NCBI RefSeq assembly: GCF_004349315.1
Contig: NZ_SMLH01000007.1
Location: forward strand, 1 to 64,000
Direction of reading: 5' to 3'
From: Flavobacterium ranwuense
GTDB taxonomy: Bacteria > Bacteroidota > Bacteroidia > Flavobacteriales > Flavobacteriaceae
Length of the DNA: 64,000 bases
The notes beneath the pieces are model-generated. The model worked only from the letters and a program-made list of their open reading frames with translations. It searched no databases and had not been told where the DNA came from. Position numbers and translations under genes: made by a program. Below are positions 46,522-55,435 of this stretch, in pieces; position 1 is the stretch's first letter, and each line of letters begins with the position of its first letter.

Positions 46522-46686
46522 ATGTTTGAATTTTCACAGTACTTAGGCTTTTTACTTTTCTTAACCATTCTTACTATAGGATTTTGGTTAATGTTTTTTC
46601 TTGTAGGTTTCGTTCAATATTGGATTGGCGGTGCTCTATGGGAAATGTATAAAGAAAGAAAAGCAAAGAAAGAACAATCAGTTTAA
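46522..46686 (+). CDS. Small membrane protein
   Basis: From ATG 46522 this is a 54-residue protein with one or two close hydrophobic segments (YLGFLLFLTILTIGFWLMFFLVGFVQYWI) and a short basic tail (KERKAKKEQSV). The frame is open upstream to 46441 (VVFMFFYWCEKELN..), but the shorter form is a better match to a small membrane protein. Function unknown. A terminator follows 17 bp later, which supports expression. Confidence 0.6.
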   Translation: MFEFSQYLGFLLFLTILTIGFWLMFFLVGFVQYWIGGALWEMYKERKAKKEQSV

Positions 46687-46702
46687 TCTGTTTGTTAAAT
46701 AA

Positions 46703-46734
46703 AAAAAGGACTCGTGAAAATGAGTCCTTTTTTT
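46703..46734 (+). terminator. Terminator of the small membrane protein gene
   Basis: AAAAAGGACTC pairs with GAGTCCTTTTT; T-run follows on plus. Confidence 0.8.
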
Positions 46735-46768
46735 ATGCTTAATATTTTACTTTTTGTATAAAAAGAGA

Positions 46769-46792
46769 AAGGACCCGTTTTCACGAGTCCTT
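46769..46792 (-). terminator. Terminator of the TonB-receptor gene
   Basis: AAGGAC-CG pairs with CG-GTCCTT with one mismatch, followed on the minus strand by TTCTCTTTTTAT, directly after the receptor stop codon. It shares its stem sequence with the neighbour hairpin at 46703, so the two could also pair with each other. Confidence 0.75.
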
Positions 46793-46798
46793 ATTTTT

Positions 46799-49249
46799 TT
46801 ATCCCTGAAAGTCACCTTCATTTTCATTTTGATTTCGCTTAGGTTGTTCTTTTTCGTTTTTCGGTTTGTTAAAACGATACGTGAACGATAAGCTAAACTG
46901 TCTTTCTCTCCATTGCATTTCGCTGTAAGAGCTTACAATTCCAGGAAGATTACTTTCCATCATTCTTTTTCTGGAATTGAATACATCACTAACGTTAAAT
47001 GAAAGTGTTCCTTTATCTTTTAAGACATCTTTACTGAATGCTATATTTGCTGCAAAAATCCCTAAGCTTCTTCCTTGTGCATTATTTTGCGGACCATTAT
47101 AGGATGCATTTGTCTGCCAGTCAATTTTATAGGGTAACGAAATTTTAGAGGTTAGTCTTGTGGACCATGAAGTGGCTACGTTATCAAAATTTTGTACAAT
47201 CACATTATTGTTAAAATCTGTATAGGTAAAATCGCCTTGAGTTTCGTTTCTGAAGAAATTGAAATTACTGTTTAATTTCCACCATTTGTATGGAGAATAG
47301 TTTAATGTAAATTCAAATCCTGTTCTATATTCAGTTGCCAAGTTGATTGGTGAACTGATTAAGATAGGTGTTCCGTTAACGAAATCTCCTGATTCTCTTC
47401 TTGCAAATTGAAAAACATCAGTAGTTTTATTCACATATAAAGAAGTATTGAAGGTCAATTTTTCCCATCTTTTGATGTAACCAAAATCAATTGCATCTGA
47501 AAATGCAGGATCTAAATCTGGATTTCCAACAAAAATATTAATGTTACTCGACAAGTTACTGAATGGGTTCAACATTCTTCCTCTAGGTCTTTGAATTCTT
47601 CGGCTATAGCTTACAGAAGCGCTGCTTTTATCAGAGATTTCATAAGTGAAGAAAGCACTTGGAAAGAAATTATTGTATTTTTTATTGTTGAAATCATTGG
47701 TTGCTAATTGATTGATTTCAATATTGGAATCCTCAAAACGCAATCCGAAAAGGGCTGAGAATTTATTGATTTTTACACCATATTGTGTATAAATCGCATT
47801 AACTTTCTCCTTGTATTCTAATGTATTTGTGAAGTTATTATTGATTATGCCATCATTTTCAACGCTATAATCGGTAAGTAATTCTGAGAAATCGCCTCTA
47901 TATCCTGCTTCAAACTGGCTTCCTTTTCCAAAAGGCAATACATAATCCATTTGAAGTAAATTTCTGCTTTGAGTTTGATTGTTGATTGTATTGTCAAATT
48001 TCACCACACTTGTATTAGTGGCTGTGTCTGTAATTATAGCATCGTTGATGTCATCATTTGTAGAGAAGGAACCGTCAATTGTTAATTTATGACCGTCTTT
48101 TTTAAATTTCTTAGTGAAGTTTGTTGCAAATTCTACATTTTCACTATCGCTATTTTCTAAATTGATACGATTACGGGTATAGTCATAATTAAACCCTGCA
48201 TCATAATTATTTTGGAAAACGTTATCAACGTTGATTCCATTACTTTTTCTGTAGTTGAAGGTATTGGTCCAGGAAAGACTCTCGCTTAGATACCATTCCA
48301 TTCCAAAGTTTCCATTATATCCTTTATTGTCTCTTTCGTTTTCTCGAGTTTCATTTACATAATTACGAGTTGTATTATCAGCATTTAAATATCTTGAATC
48401 TGTAAATGCATTTCCGGGATTACTACGATCATTGTATCCTTGAGTAGTAAAAAGATTAAAGTTTTTTGATTTATAGTTTAATGTACCGCTTAAACCATAC
48501 GTTTCAGGGTATCCGGTTGAAGCTATAAAAGTTCCGTTTAAACCTTGGTTTTTTCCTTTTTTCAAGATGATATTTAATAAACCACCACCACCTTCGGCAT
48601 CATATCTTGCAGATGGATTGGTAATAACTTCTACTTTGTCAATCGCATCGGCTGGAATTAATCGCAAGGCTTCAGCAATATTAATAGCATTTGATGGTTT
48701 TCCGTCAATAAGTACTCTTACGTTTTCGTTTCCACGAAGACTTACATTTCCTTCAACATCAACAGCAACTGAAGGAATGTTATCTAAAACATCACTAACA
48801 GTTCCTCCTTTTACCATAAGGTCGTTTCCTACGTTGTATACTTTTTTGTCTAATTTTATTTCAACGGTTGTTTTTTCGGAACGAATAATAACCTCATTCA
48901 ATTGATTGGCATCTTCTTCTAAACTAATTACCCCTAAATTAGTACTTGCTTTAAGATTTTTCTGTTTGATTTCATTTAGTTTGAAAGAGATGAATTCAAT
49001 TTTTATATCGTAAATACCGGGCTTAATCTCAATATCAAACTCTCCTTTTGGATTTGTAATACCTCCAGCAACTGGTTTTGGATTATTGGGAATCAAAAAA
49101 GTTATTGTTGCGTATTCAAGGGGTTGCTTGCTTATTTTTTCAAGCACTTTTCCAGTAATTTTAATTTTTGGACTTGGACCTTGTTGAGCAAAACCGAACA
49201 GGGTAGTAAAAAAGAGAACAAGAATTAAAACGGATTTCATTTTTTTCAT
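46799..49249 (-). CDS. TonB-dependent receptor, outer membrane beta-barrel family
   Basis: An 816-residue protein: signal peptide (KSVLILVLFFTTLFGFAQ), carboxypeptidase-regulatory-like domain (KITGKVLEKISKQPLEYATI, GEFDIEIKPGIYDIKIEFI), plug (VYNVGNDLMVKGGTVSDVLD, NIPSVAVDVEGNVSLRGNENV, IDKVEVITNPSARYDAEGGG) and an OMP_b-brl_3-type barrel, ending with a polar tail (PKNEKEQPKRNQNENEGDFQ). There is no STN domain and no SusD partner, so it belongs to the CirA-like group whose substrate is not known. Monocistronic. Confidence 0.92.
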   Translation of the reverse strand: MKKMKSVLILVLFFTTLFGFAQQGPSPKIKITGKVLEKISKQPLEYATITFLIPNNPKPVAGGITNPKGEFDIEIKPGIYDIKIEFISFKLNEIKQKNLKASTNLGVISLEEDANQLNEVIIRSEKTTVEIKLDKKVYNVGNDLMVKGGTVSDVLDNIPSVAVDVEGNVSLRGNENVRVLIDGKPSNAINIAEALRLIPADAIDKVEVITNPSARYDAEGGGGLLNIILKKGKNQGLNGTFIASTGYPETYGLSGTLNYKSKNFNLFTTQGYNDRSNPGNAFTDSRYLNADNTTRNYVNETRENERDNKGYNGNFGMEWYLSESLSWTNTFNYRKSNGINVDNVFQNNYDAGFNYDYTRNRINLENSDSENVEFATNFTKKFKKDGHKLTIDGSFSTNDDINDAIITDTATNTSVVKFDNTINNQTQSRNLLQMDYVLPFGKGSQFEAGYRGDFSELLTDYSVENDGIINNNFTNTLEYKEKVNAIYTQYGVKINKFSALFGLRFEDSNIEINQLATNDFNNKKYNNFFPSAFFTYEISDKSSASVSYSRRIQRPRGRMLNPFSNLSSNINIFVGNPDLDPAFSDAIDFGYIKRWEKLTFNTSLYVNKTTDVFQFARRESGDFVNGTPILISSPINLATEYRTGFEFTLNYSPYKWWKLNSNFNFFRNETQGDFTYTDFNNNVIVQNFDNVATSWSTRLTSKISLPYKIDWQTNASYNGPQNNAQGRSLGIFAANIAFSKDVLKDKGTLSFNVSDVFNSRKRMMESNLPGIVSSYSEMQWRERQFSLSFTYRFNKPKNEKEQPKRNQNENEGDFQG

Positions 49250-49345
49250 TTTTAAAAACTTTGGTTACAAACTTTAGATTGTAAAAGTAGAATTTGGTTT
49301 AATACTAGAAATCACAAAAAAATGTTAATTATAAAATTCGAGGTT

Positions 49346-49690
49346 TTACAAAATAAAAGCTGCTACTTTGTCTAATTCACGGCCTATAATTGCTTTATTT
49401 CCATTGATTACAATTGGTCTTTCAATTAGAATTGGATTAGAAATCAGGGCTTGAATAATTTGTTTATCATTCATTTCTTGGTCTTTAAAATTTTCTATCC
49501 AAATTTTTTCTTTTTGACGAACTAATTCAATAGGTTTTATATTTAGTTTTTGAATGATAGCAGACAACTCTTCAAATGAAGGAGGGTTTGTCAAATAATT
49601 GATGACTTCAAACTCTTTTTCTGATTTTTCTACAAATGCCAGACAATTTCTAGATTTTCCGCAGCGTGAATTATGGTATATTTGTATCAT
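49346..49690 (-). CDS. arsC: Arsenate-reductase-like (ArsC/Spx family) protein
   Basis: A 114-residue thioredoxin-fold protein. The active-site Cys is in YHNSRCGKSRNCL (Cys10), followed by YLTNPPSFEELSAIIQKL and the LIERPIVI cis-Pro segment of glutaredoxin-dependent ArsC. Without other ars genes nearby an arsenate role is not assured; it may be a general Spx/YffB-like reductase. Monocistronic. Confidence 0.88.
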   Translation of the reverse strand: MIQIYHNSRCGKSRNCLAFVEKSEKEFEVINYLTNPPSFEELSAIIQKLNIKPIELVRQKEKIWIENFKDQEMNDKQIIQALISNPILIERPIVINGNKAIIGRELDKVAAFIL

Positions 49691-49799
49691 ATTTTATTTA
49701 TATTGGGTTATTGTAAATTGGTATATCGAGGATTATCATTGATGTAACAAAAGTAACATTTGCTAAACTTATTCAGTATAAAAACTAAACGAAAAATAG

Positions 49800-50711
49800 A
49801 TGTTTATAGAACAAGGAATAAAAGCAGAAAATAAGTTTTGGAAATATATTTTAGGATCGTTATTAATAATTTTCGCTTCATTTGTGGGTCAGGTGCCACT
49901 TTTGATTGGGGTCTTATATGAAGCATTTTTCAATGGAAAGCCTTATCCAACGAGTAATGAAGCTGTAATGCGTTTTTTTGACCCTAATTTGACTTTGTTT
50001 TTAATACTGATTTCATTCGTTTTTATTATGGTTGGCATTGTGCTAGTAGTACGTTATTTGCACGGACAAACGATGCTTTCGATAACAACATCGAGAGATA
50101 AAATAGATTGGAAAAGAGTTGGATTTTCTTTTATGATTTGGTCCATTTTTACAATTGTCTCCACATTGCTATTTTATTTTTCTAATCCCAGCGATTTCGT
50201 AGTCAATTTTAAACCAATTCCATTTGCAATTTTAGTTGTAATAGGTGTACTTTTAATTCCTATTCAAACCAGTTCCGAAGAATATATTTTCAGGGGATAC
50301 TTGATGCAGGGATTTGCCAATCTTGCCAAGAATAAATGGTTTCCTTTATTAATGACTTCGGTTATCTTTGGAGGAATGCATATTTTTAATCCTGAAGTAT
50401 CCAAAATTGGTCATATTGTTTTAGTGTATTACATCGGGACCGGTTTGTTTCTGGGTATTATTACGTTGATGGATGAAGGAATGGAGCTGGCTTTAGGATT
50501 TCATGCAGCCAATAATTTAGTTGGTGCTTTACTCGTTACATCAGATTGGTCAGCGTTCCAAACTAATTCTATTTTTAAGGACATTTCGGATCCTTCAGCG
50601 GGATTAGATGTAATAGTACCGGTAGTTCTTATTTACCCAATACTTTTATTTATCTTTAGTAAAAAATACAATTGGACTAATTGGAAAGAAAAATTAACAG
50701 GAACTATTTAA
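49800..50711 (+). CDS. CPBP-family intramembrane metalloprotease
   Basis: A 303-residue polytopic membrane protein with about seven hydrophobic segments. The CPBP (Abi/CAAX-protease-like) motifs are present: EEYIFR (Glu160, Glu161, Arg165), FGGMHIFNPE (His194) and LGFHAANNLVG. Such glutamic-type intramembrane proteases process prenylated or signal-like proteins or bacteriocins; the target here is unknown. It precedes menE by 38 bp on the same strand, so the two may be co-transcribed. Confidence 0.9.
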   Translation: MFIEQGIKAENKFWKYILGSLLIIFASFVGQVPLLIGVLYEAFFNGKPYPTSNEAVMRFFDPNLTLFLILISFVFIMVGIVLVVRYLHGQTMLSITTSRDKIDWKRVGFSFMIWSIFTIVSTLLFYFSNPSDFVVNFKPIPFAILVVIGVLLIPIQTSSEEYIFRGYLMQGFANLAKNKWFPLLMTSVIFGGMHIFNPEVSKIGHIVLVYYIGTGLFLGIITLMDEGMELALGFHAANNLVGALLVTSDWSAFQTNSIFKDISDPSAGLDVIVPVVLIYPILLFIFSKKYNWTNWKEKLTGTI

Positions 50712-50749
50712 ACATTAAAACGCTTCAATAATTTAAAATAACCGGAATC

Positions 50750-51799
50750 ATGATCGATACAATAAAGTACCATAATGTCCACAACCTCTTTAAACTAAAT
50801 GGATATCATCTGAATCGAAATGATTTATGCAGAGTAGCGTACAGTTTTATAAAAGAAGGAGAGGAGTTCGAAAAATCAGTGGGAGATTTTATACTCGATT
50901 GGTTTGATAACAAATCGTATATTGAAATGAATACTTCCGGGACAACTGGAACCCCTAAATTGATTCGTGTCGATAAACAAGCTATGGTCAATTCGGCAAT
51001 TGCTACGGGTGATTTTTTCGATTTAAAACCTGGAGATAAGGTATTACATTGCTTACCCACAAAATATATAGCTGGAAAAATGATGTTTGTGAGGAGCTTT
51101 ATTCTTGGTCTCGATATTGATTTTGTTGCGCCAAGTTCTCATCCAATGTTGCAAAATGATACCAAATATGATTTTGTAGCGCTGGTCCCTTTACAAGCTC
51201 AAAACTCTTTGTCGGCATTAAAGAATGTGAAAAAGTTGATTATTGGAGGAGCTAAAATGAGCAAAACACTAGAAAAAGGACTTTCTAAATTAAAAACGGA
51301 AGTCTATGAAACCTATGGTATGACTGAAACTATTACTCATATTGCAGCCAAAAAGATAGGGGAGGAGGCTTTTTCAATTTTGCCAAATATTAAAATTAGC
51401 CAAGATGATAGAAATTGTCTGGTGATTGATGCTTTAAAAATTTCAGATGAGTCCATTGTCACAAATGATTTAGTGGAACTGGTGGGCGAAAATCAATTTG
51501 TATTTTTAGGACGTATTGATAACGTAATAAATAGTGGCGGAATCAAATTAATTCCGGAGAAAATTGAAGATAAGCTATCCGATAAAATTAACTCAAGATT
51601 TTTTGTAACTGGAAAACAAGATGCTGTTTTAGGAGAAAAATTAGTTATCGTTATAGAAGGTGAAAAACAAATACTAGACGAGACTATTTTTGATGGTTTA
51701 GACAAATATGAAAAGCCTAAAGAGGTGTTTTATGTTTCTAAATTTATTGAAACCGAAAACGGGAAGATAAAACGCAAAGAAATTGTAGAAAGTATATAA
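50750..51799 (+). CDS. menE: O-succinylbenzoate--CoA ligase (AMP-binding)
   Basis: A 349-residue acyl-CoA synthetase, shorter than typical members but normal for Flavobacteriia MenE. Motifs: TSGTTGTPKLIRV (phosphate loop), YETYGMTETITH (adenine/Thr-Glu), VFLGRIDNVINSGGIKL (hinge) and the C-terminal Lys in GKIKRKEI. The enzyme activates o-succinylbenzoate in menaquinone synthesis. The assignment rests on the family and length; other men genes lie outside the window. Confidence 0.85.
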   Translation: MIDTIKYHNVHNLFKLNGYHLNRNDLCRVAYSFIKEGEEFEKSVGDFILDWFDNKSYIEMNTSGTTGTPKLIRVDKQAMVNSAIATGDFFDLKPGDKVLHCLPTKYIAGKMMFVRSFILGLDIDFVAPSSHPMLQNDTKYDFVALVPLQAQNSLSALKNVKKLIIGGAKMSKTLEKGLSKLKTEVYETYGMTETITHIAAKKIGEEAFSILPNIKISQDDRNCLVIDALKISDESIVTNDLVELVGENQFVFLGRIDNVINSGGIKLIPEKIEDKLSDKINSRFFVTGKQDAVLGEKLVIVIEGEKQILDETIFDGLDKYEKPKEVFYVSKFIETENGKIKRKEIVESI

Positions 51800-51813
51800 A
51801 TTGTTTTTAAGTA

Positions 51814-51842
51814 AAAAGCATCCGCTAAATGGATGCTTTTTT
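51814..51842. terminator. Terminator after menE
   Basis: AAAAGCATCC / GGATGCTTTT with a 7-nt loop and T-runs on both strands; lies between convergent menE and the DoxX gene. Confidence 0.85.
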
Positions 51843-51848
51843 ATTTAA

Positions 51849-52271
51849 TTATTGTTGCATTTTAAAATAATAATCAGCTGAATTTTTTCCACTTCCGTAG
51901 AATAAGAAAAACACACATACTCCTAATACCAGTAATGCCAAAAGTAAATTTTGTGAATGCATTTCTCCCATGAAATTTACTATAATAGCACCTATCAGTA
52001 TAGGTAGTTGCGCCATTATCGCCCATCTTGTCAATAAACCAAATGCAATCATTATACCACCTACCATATGCGCTGGAGCAATGTAATGAATGAGAAACAT
52101 TCCACCACCAATTCTGTCAATTGGGGATATTAGATCATTTAAATATTGGATGTTCGTTATAAAAGAGATTCCTTTCATAAACAAAAATACACCAAGTGCT
52201 ATTCGTACCAAATCTACGGTTAAATAAGTGTGCGCATTCGCCCATTTGTTTAAATTTTTTACGTTGCTCAT
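51849..52271 (-). CDS. DoxX-family membrane protein
   Basis: A 140-residue protein with four membrane helices. The first reads LVRIALGVFLFMKGISF, followed by IAPAHMVGGIMIAFGLLTRWAIMAQL and LLALLVLGVCVFFLFYGS, the DoxX-like pattern. Related proteins are part of quinone-linked or redox membrane complexes, but most are uncharacterised. Monocistronic. Confidence 0.85.
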   Translation of the reverse strand: MSNVKNLNKWANAHTYLTVDLVRIALGVFLFMKGISFITNIQYLNDLISPIDRIGGGMFLIHYIAPAHMVGGIMIAFGLLTRWAIMAQLPILIGAIIVNFMGEMHSQNLLLALLVLGVCVFFLFYGSGKNSADYYFKMQQ

Positions 52272-52500
52272 AATACTATAGTTTAAAATATGTAGTACTA
52301 AGTTACTGATTTTTAATTAAATAATTTAAAATTGTTAAAGAAAACTAAATTTCGAATATTTTTCTTATTCAAATGAATAGTAATCTAGCGTTTGTGAATA
52401 AATTACTACTAATACCAACTTAATTTATAATTGCAGCGTAAGTAAAGATGTTAAATTTTAAAAAATGATTTCGTAATTTTAATAATAAAGTAAGCCTTAT

Positions 52501-53130
52501 TTAATTTAGGAATCGATAATTTATTCTTAAACCAAGGCTGTTTTCAGCATGTCCATGAGCCAAAAACTGAGTCAAATCCATAGATAAGTTTACTTTGGTT
52601 TTTTTAGCACCAATGATAAATGACTTCCCAAAATACAGACCCGAACATAATCCAAATTGTTGGTCACGGGCATATTCAGATACAAAACCCAATCCAATTT
52701 TACCGTCTTCGTCTGAAAGTGCGTACCCTACGCCGGTTTCGACTCCCCAATACCAATTATTTAAATTAAATTGAACATTTGGTTTGATGCTGAACAAGCT
52801 AAAGTTACTGTGTAAAGCTCTTTCTTCCAATGTGCTTTCGGGAGTAAGTATTCGACTATTTTTTTTAATGAATCTGTAATCATAATCGAATCGAATTCCG
52901 AGTTCTAATTTTCTGGAAATTATTTTTCCAGCTCTTACATTTACGCCTACAGCAAGTCTGTGACTTCGATACATTTCTATATGTACGGGCAATGATAAGT
53001 TTAAACCTGATTCTAGATAAAAAGGTTTCTTATCCATTGACAAAATAGCATTTTCGGTTTTATTTTGTGCATATATAAACTGCCCCACTAACAATAATAC
53101 TGTTGTTAGTAAAACCAAAATCTTTTTCAT
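52501..53130 (-). CDS. Outer-membrane-barrel-like protein of unknown function
   Basis: A 209-residue protein with signal peptide (KKILVLLTTVLLLVGQFIYAQ) and alternating amphipathic strands (LAVGVNVRAGKIISRKLELGIRFDYDY, WYWGVETGVGYALS, INYRFLN terminus). The end in an aromatic-hydrophobic strand fits a small beta-barrel. I do not recognise a family. Confidence 0.75.
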   Translation of the reverse strand: MKKILVLLTTVLLLVGQFIYAQNKTENAILSMDKKPFYLESGLNLSLPVHIEMYRSHRLAVGVNVRAGKIISRKLELGIRFDYDYRFIKKNSRILTPESTLEERALHSNFSLFSIKPNVQFNLNNWYWGVETGVGYALSDEDGKIGLGFVSEYARDQQFGLCSGLYFGKSFIIGAKKTKVNLSMDLTQFLAHGHAENSLGLRINYRFLN

Positions 53131-53189
53131 TTTCTTTTAATTTTAAATAATTAAAACGAATTAGGTTAAGACTTTTTATGGCACTGTAA

Positions 53190-53227
53190 ATGCTTTTAGG
53201 AACTATATTAATAGTTTCTAAAAGCAT
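53190..53227 (-). terminator. Terminator of the acyl-CoA carboxylase gene
   Basis: ATGCTTTTAG-AACTA pairs with TAGTT-CTAAAAGCAT around TATTAA, 45 bp past the carboxylase stop. It is not followed by a long T-run on minus (TTACAGTGCC), so its strength is uncertain. Confidence 0.6.
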
Positions 53228-53271
53228 TATAAATATACAAAATAAAGAGTTAAGTGTTTGTAAATGAGTAG

Positions 53272-54900
53272 TTAAACTTGAATTACACCCAGGTTAAATT
53301 TCTTCTCAATAGGCGAGTGGTTTGCCGCTTCAATACCCATAGAAATCCAGGTTCTGGTGTCTAAAGGATCGATGATTGCATCTGTCCATAATCGTGAAGC
53401 CGCATAATAAGGCGAAACTTGTTCGTCATATCTTGCTTTTATTTTATCGAATAATTCTTTTTCTTTAGCTTCATCTACCAGTTCGCCTTTTGCTTTAAGC
53501 GAAGAAGCTTCGATTTGCGCCAATACTTTCGCTGCTTGTGTTCCACCCATAACGGCTAATTCTGCACTTGGCCAAGCAAAAATTAATCTTGGGTCATACG
53601 CTTTTCCACACATGGCATAATTTCCGGCTCCATAGGAATTCCCTACGATAACTGTGAATTTAGGTACAACTGAATTAGATACAGCATTTACCATCTTAGC
53701 ACCGTCTTTTATAATTCCGCCATGTTCAGATTTGGATCCCACCATAAAACCGGTAACATCTTGTACGAAAACTAAAGGAATTTTCTTTTGGTTGCAATTA
53801 GCGATGAAACGGGTGGCTTTGTCCGCACTATCGGAGTAGATTACACCGCCAAATTGCATTTCGCCATTTTTGGTTTTCACCACTTTTCGTTGGTTGGCAA
53901 CAATTCCCACTGCCCAACCGTCAATTCTGGCATAGCCGGTAATAATGGTTTGACCGTAACCGTCTTTATAGGCTTCAAACTCGGAATTATCTACCAGACG
54001 ATTGATGATTTCCATCATATCATACTGTTCATTTCTGGCTTTTGGTAAAACACCGTAGATTTCTTTTTCATCCAATGCTGGTTTTTCTGCTTTAATTCGG
54101 CTGTAGCCGGCTTTGTCAAAATCACCTATTTTGTCAACTATATTTTTTATTTTGTCTAATGCGTCTTTGTCATCTTTGGCCTTGTAATCTGTAACTCCCG
54201 AAATTTCACAATGTGTAGTTGCTCCACCTAACGTTTCGTTATCAATGCTTTCGCCAATGGCAGCTTTGACCAAATAACTTCCGGCTAAGAAAATACTTCC
54301 CGTTTTATCCACAATCATAGCTTCATCGCTCATGATAGGCAAATAGGCACCACCGGCAACGCAACTTCCCATTACAGCAGCAATTTGGGTGATTCCCATG
54401 CTGCTCATTTGTGCATTATTTCTAAAAATACGACCAAAATGTTCTTTATCAGGGAAAATCTCATCTTGCAAAGGCAAATAAACGCCTGCACTATCCACTA
54501 AATATATGATTGGCAGACGATTTTCCATTGCAATTTCTTGCGCACGTAGATTTTTCTTTGCGGTTATAGGAAACCAAGCTCCCGCTTTTACGGTAGCATC
54601 ATTGGCCACAACAATACATTGTTTTCCTTTGATATACCCTATTTTTACCACAACTCCGCCAGATGGGCAGCCACCATGTTCTACATACATTCCTTCACCA
54701 ACAAATGCTCCAATTTCAATACATTTTGCTTTTGGATCCAATAAATAATCGATACGTTCGCGTGCCGTCATTTTGCCTTCGCCATGTAATTTTTGGATGC
54801 GTTTTTCACCACCTCCAAGTTTGACTATGCTTAATTTTTGTCGTAATGCTGAAAGTAAAAGTTTATTGTGGTCTTCGTTTTTGTTGAAGTTCAAATCCAT
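53272..54900 (-). CDS. Acyl-CoA carboxylase, carboxyltransferase (beta) subunit
   Basis: A 542-residue biotin-dependent carboxyltransferase, probably propionyl-, methylcrotonyl- or acetyl-CoA type. Family blocks: KMTARERIDYLLDP, the two crotonase-like halves with GGCPSGGVVV, AVMGSCVAGGAYLP and GGVIYSDSADKATRF, and VGNSYGAGNYAMCGKAYDPR. The biotin carboxylase/biotin carrier subunit is not in the window. Length and the MxFGGxxxxxSADK pattern fit MCC/PCC beta of Flavobacteriia. Confidence 0.88.
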   Translation of the reverse strand: MDLNFNKNEDHNKLLLSALRQKLSIVKLGGGEKRIQKLHGEGKMTARERIDYLLDPKAKCIEIGAFVGEGMYVEHGGCPSGGVVVKIGYIKGKQCIVVANDATVKAGAWFPITAKKNLRAQEIAMENRLPIIYLVDSAGVYLPLQDEIFPDKEHFGRIFRNNAQMSSMGITQIAAVMGSCVAGGAYLPIMSDEAMIVDKTGSIFLAGSYLVKAAIGESIDNETLGGATTHCEISGVTDYKAKDDKDALDKIKNIVDKIGDFDKAGYSRIKAEKPALDEKEIYGVLPKARNEQYDMMEIINRLVDNSEFEAYKDGYGQTIITGYARIDGWAVGIVANQRKVVKTKNGEMQFGGVIYSDSADKATRFIANCNQKKIPLVFVQDVTGFMVGSKSEHGGIIKDGAKMVNAVSNSVVPKFTVIVGNSYGAGNYAMCGKAYDPRLIFAWPSAELAVMGGTQAAKVLAQIEASSLKAKGELVDEAKEKELFDKIKARYDEQVSPYYAASRLWTDAIIDPLDTRTWISMGIEAANHSPIEKKFNLGVIQV

Positions 54901-55435
54901 GATGAAATAGTGTTAAAAAAAGTTTGCGCTAAAATACAAAATCCAACTAAATAAATTTTATTATTTTAATTGGTTTGTGAAGAAAATCGAATATATGTTT
55001 ACTATTAAAACAAAAAAATAGAAGTTTATCTCTATTTTTTTATGAATTTAATAAAAAAAGAGAATATTTATTTGTAGGACTGTCCGCTAAACGAACCATC
55101 ATTATTTTTTTTACTATCATCAACAATGAGATTAAGAGATTAAGAGTCAATGTTATCAAAAAAATCTTAAAAAAAAAACTGAATATCTTGAACCCCACTT
55201 GCTATCTTTATTTCTTTGTTTTAAAAAAAAGCTAAACCTTCCGCCGCGTCGGTTTAAAACAGAACAAAGCCAGCATCTCTTAACCTATAAACCTCACTGT
55301 TTAAAAATTATAATGTTTTTCTCCGCCGCGGCGGATTTAATATTTACAGGGGTTTACAAAGTATTTTTGCAAGTTCGAATCCGCCACGGCGGAGAGATTG
55401 ATTTTTTTTTTTGTATTAATAACGGATAGTCATAT
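54901..55435. other. Intergenic region with GC-rich palindromes
   Basis: 535 bp between the carboxylase and lpxD. It contains a two-copy 9-bp tandem repeat (GATTAAGAG at ~55131-55148) and three GC-rich palindromes (next entry). I see no gene. Confidence 0.6.
55234..55393. repeat. Three GC-rich palindromes (TCCGCCGCGGCGGA type)
   Basis: Within 160 bp of AT-rich DNA stand three related inverted repeats: AAACC..CCGCCGCGTCGG..TTT (55234-55255), TCCGCCGCGGCGGA (55322-55335, perfect) and TCCGCCACGGCGGA (55380-55393, one centre mismatch). The last two are flanked by CT/ATTT and AAT/GAGAG in opposite order, so they may be the ends of one small mobile (MITE-like) unit with an internal copy. The base composition is quite unlike the surroundings. 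Confidence 0.65.

Noticed and set aside
54506..54748. Plus-strand ORFs opposite the acyl-CoA carboxylase (also at 53654 and 53788)
   Set aside because: They are antisense shadows of a highly conserved gene with no start signals.
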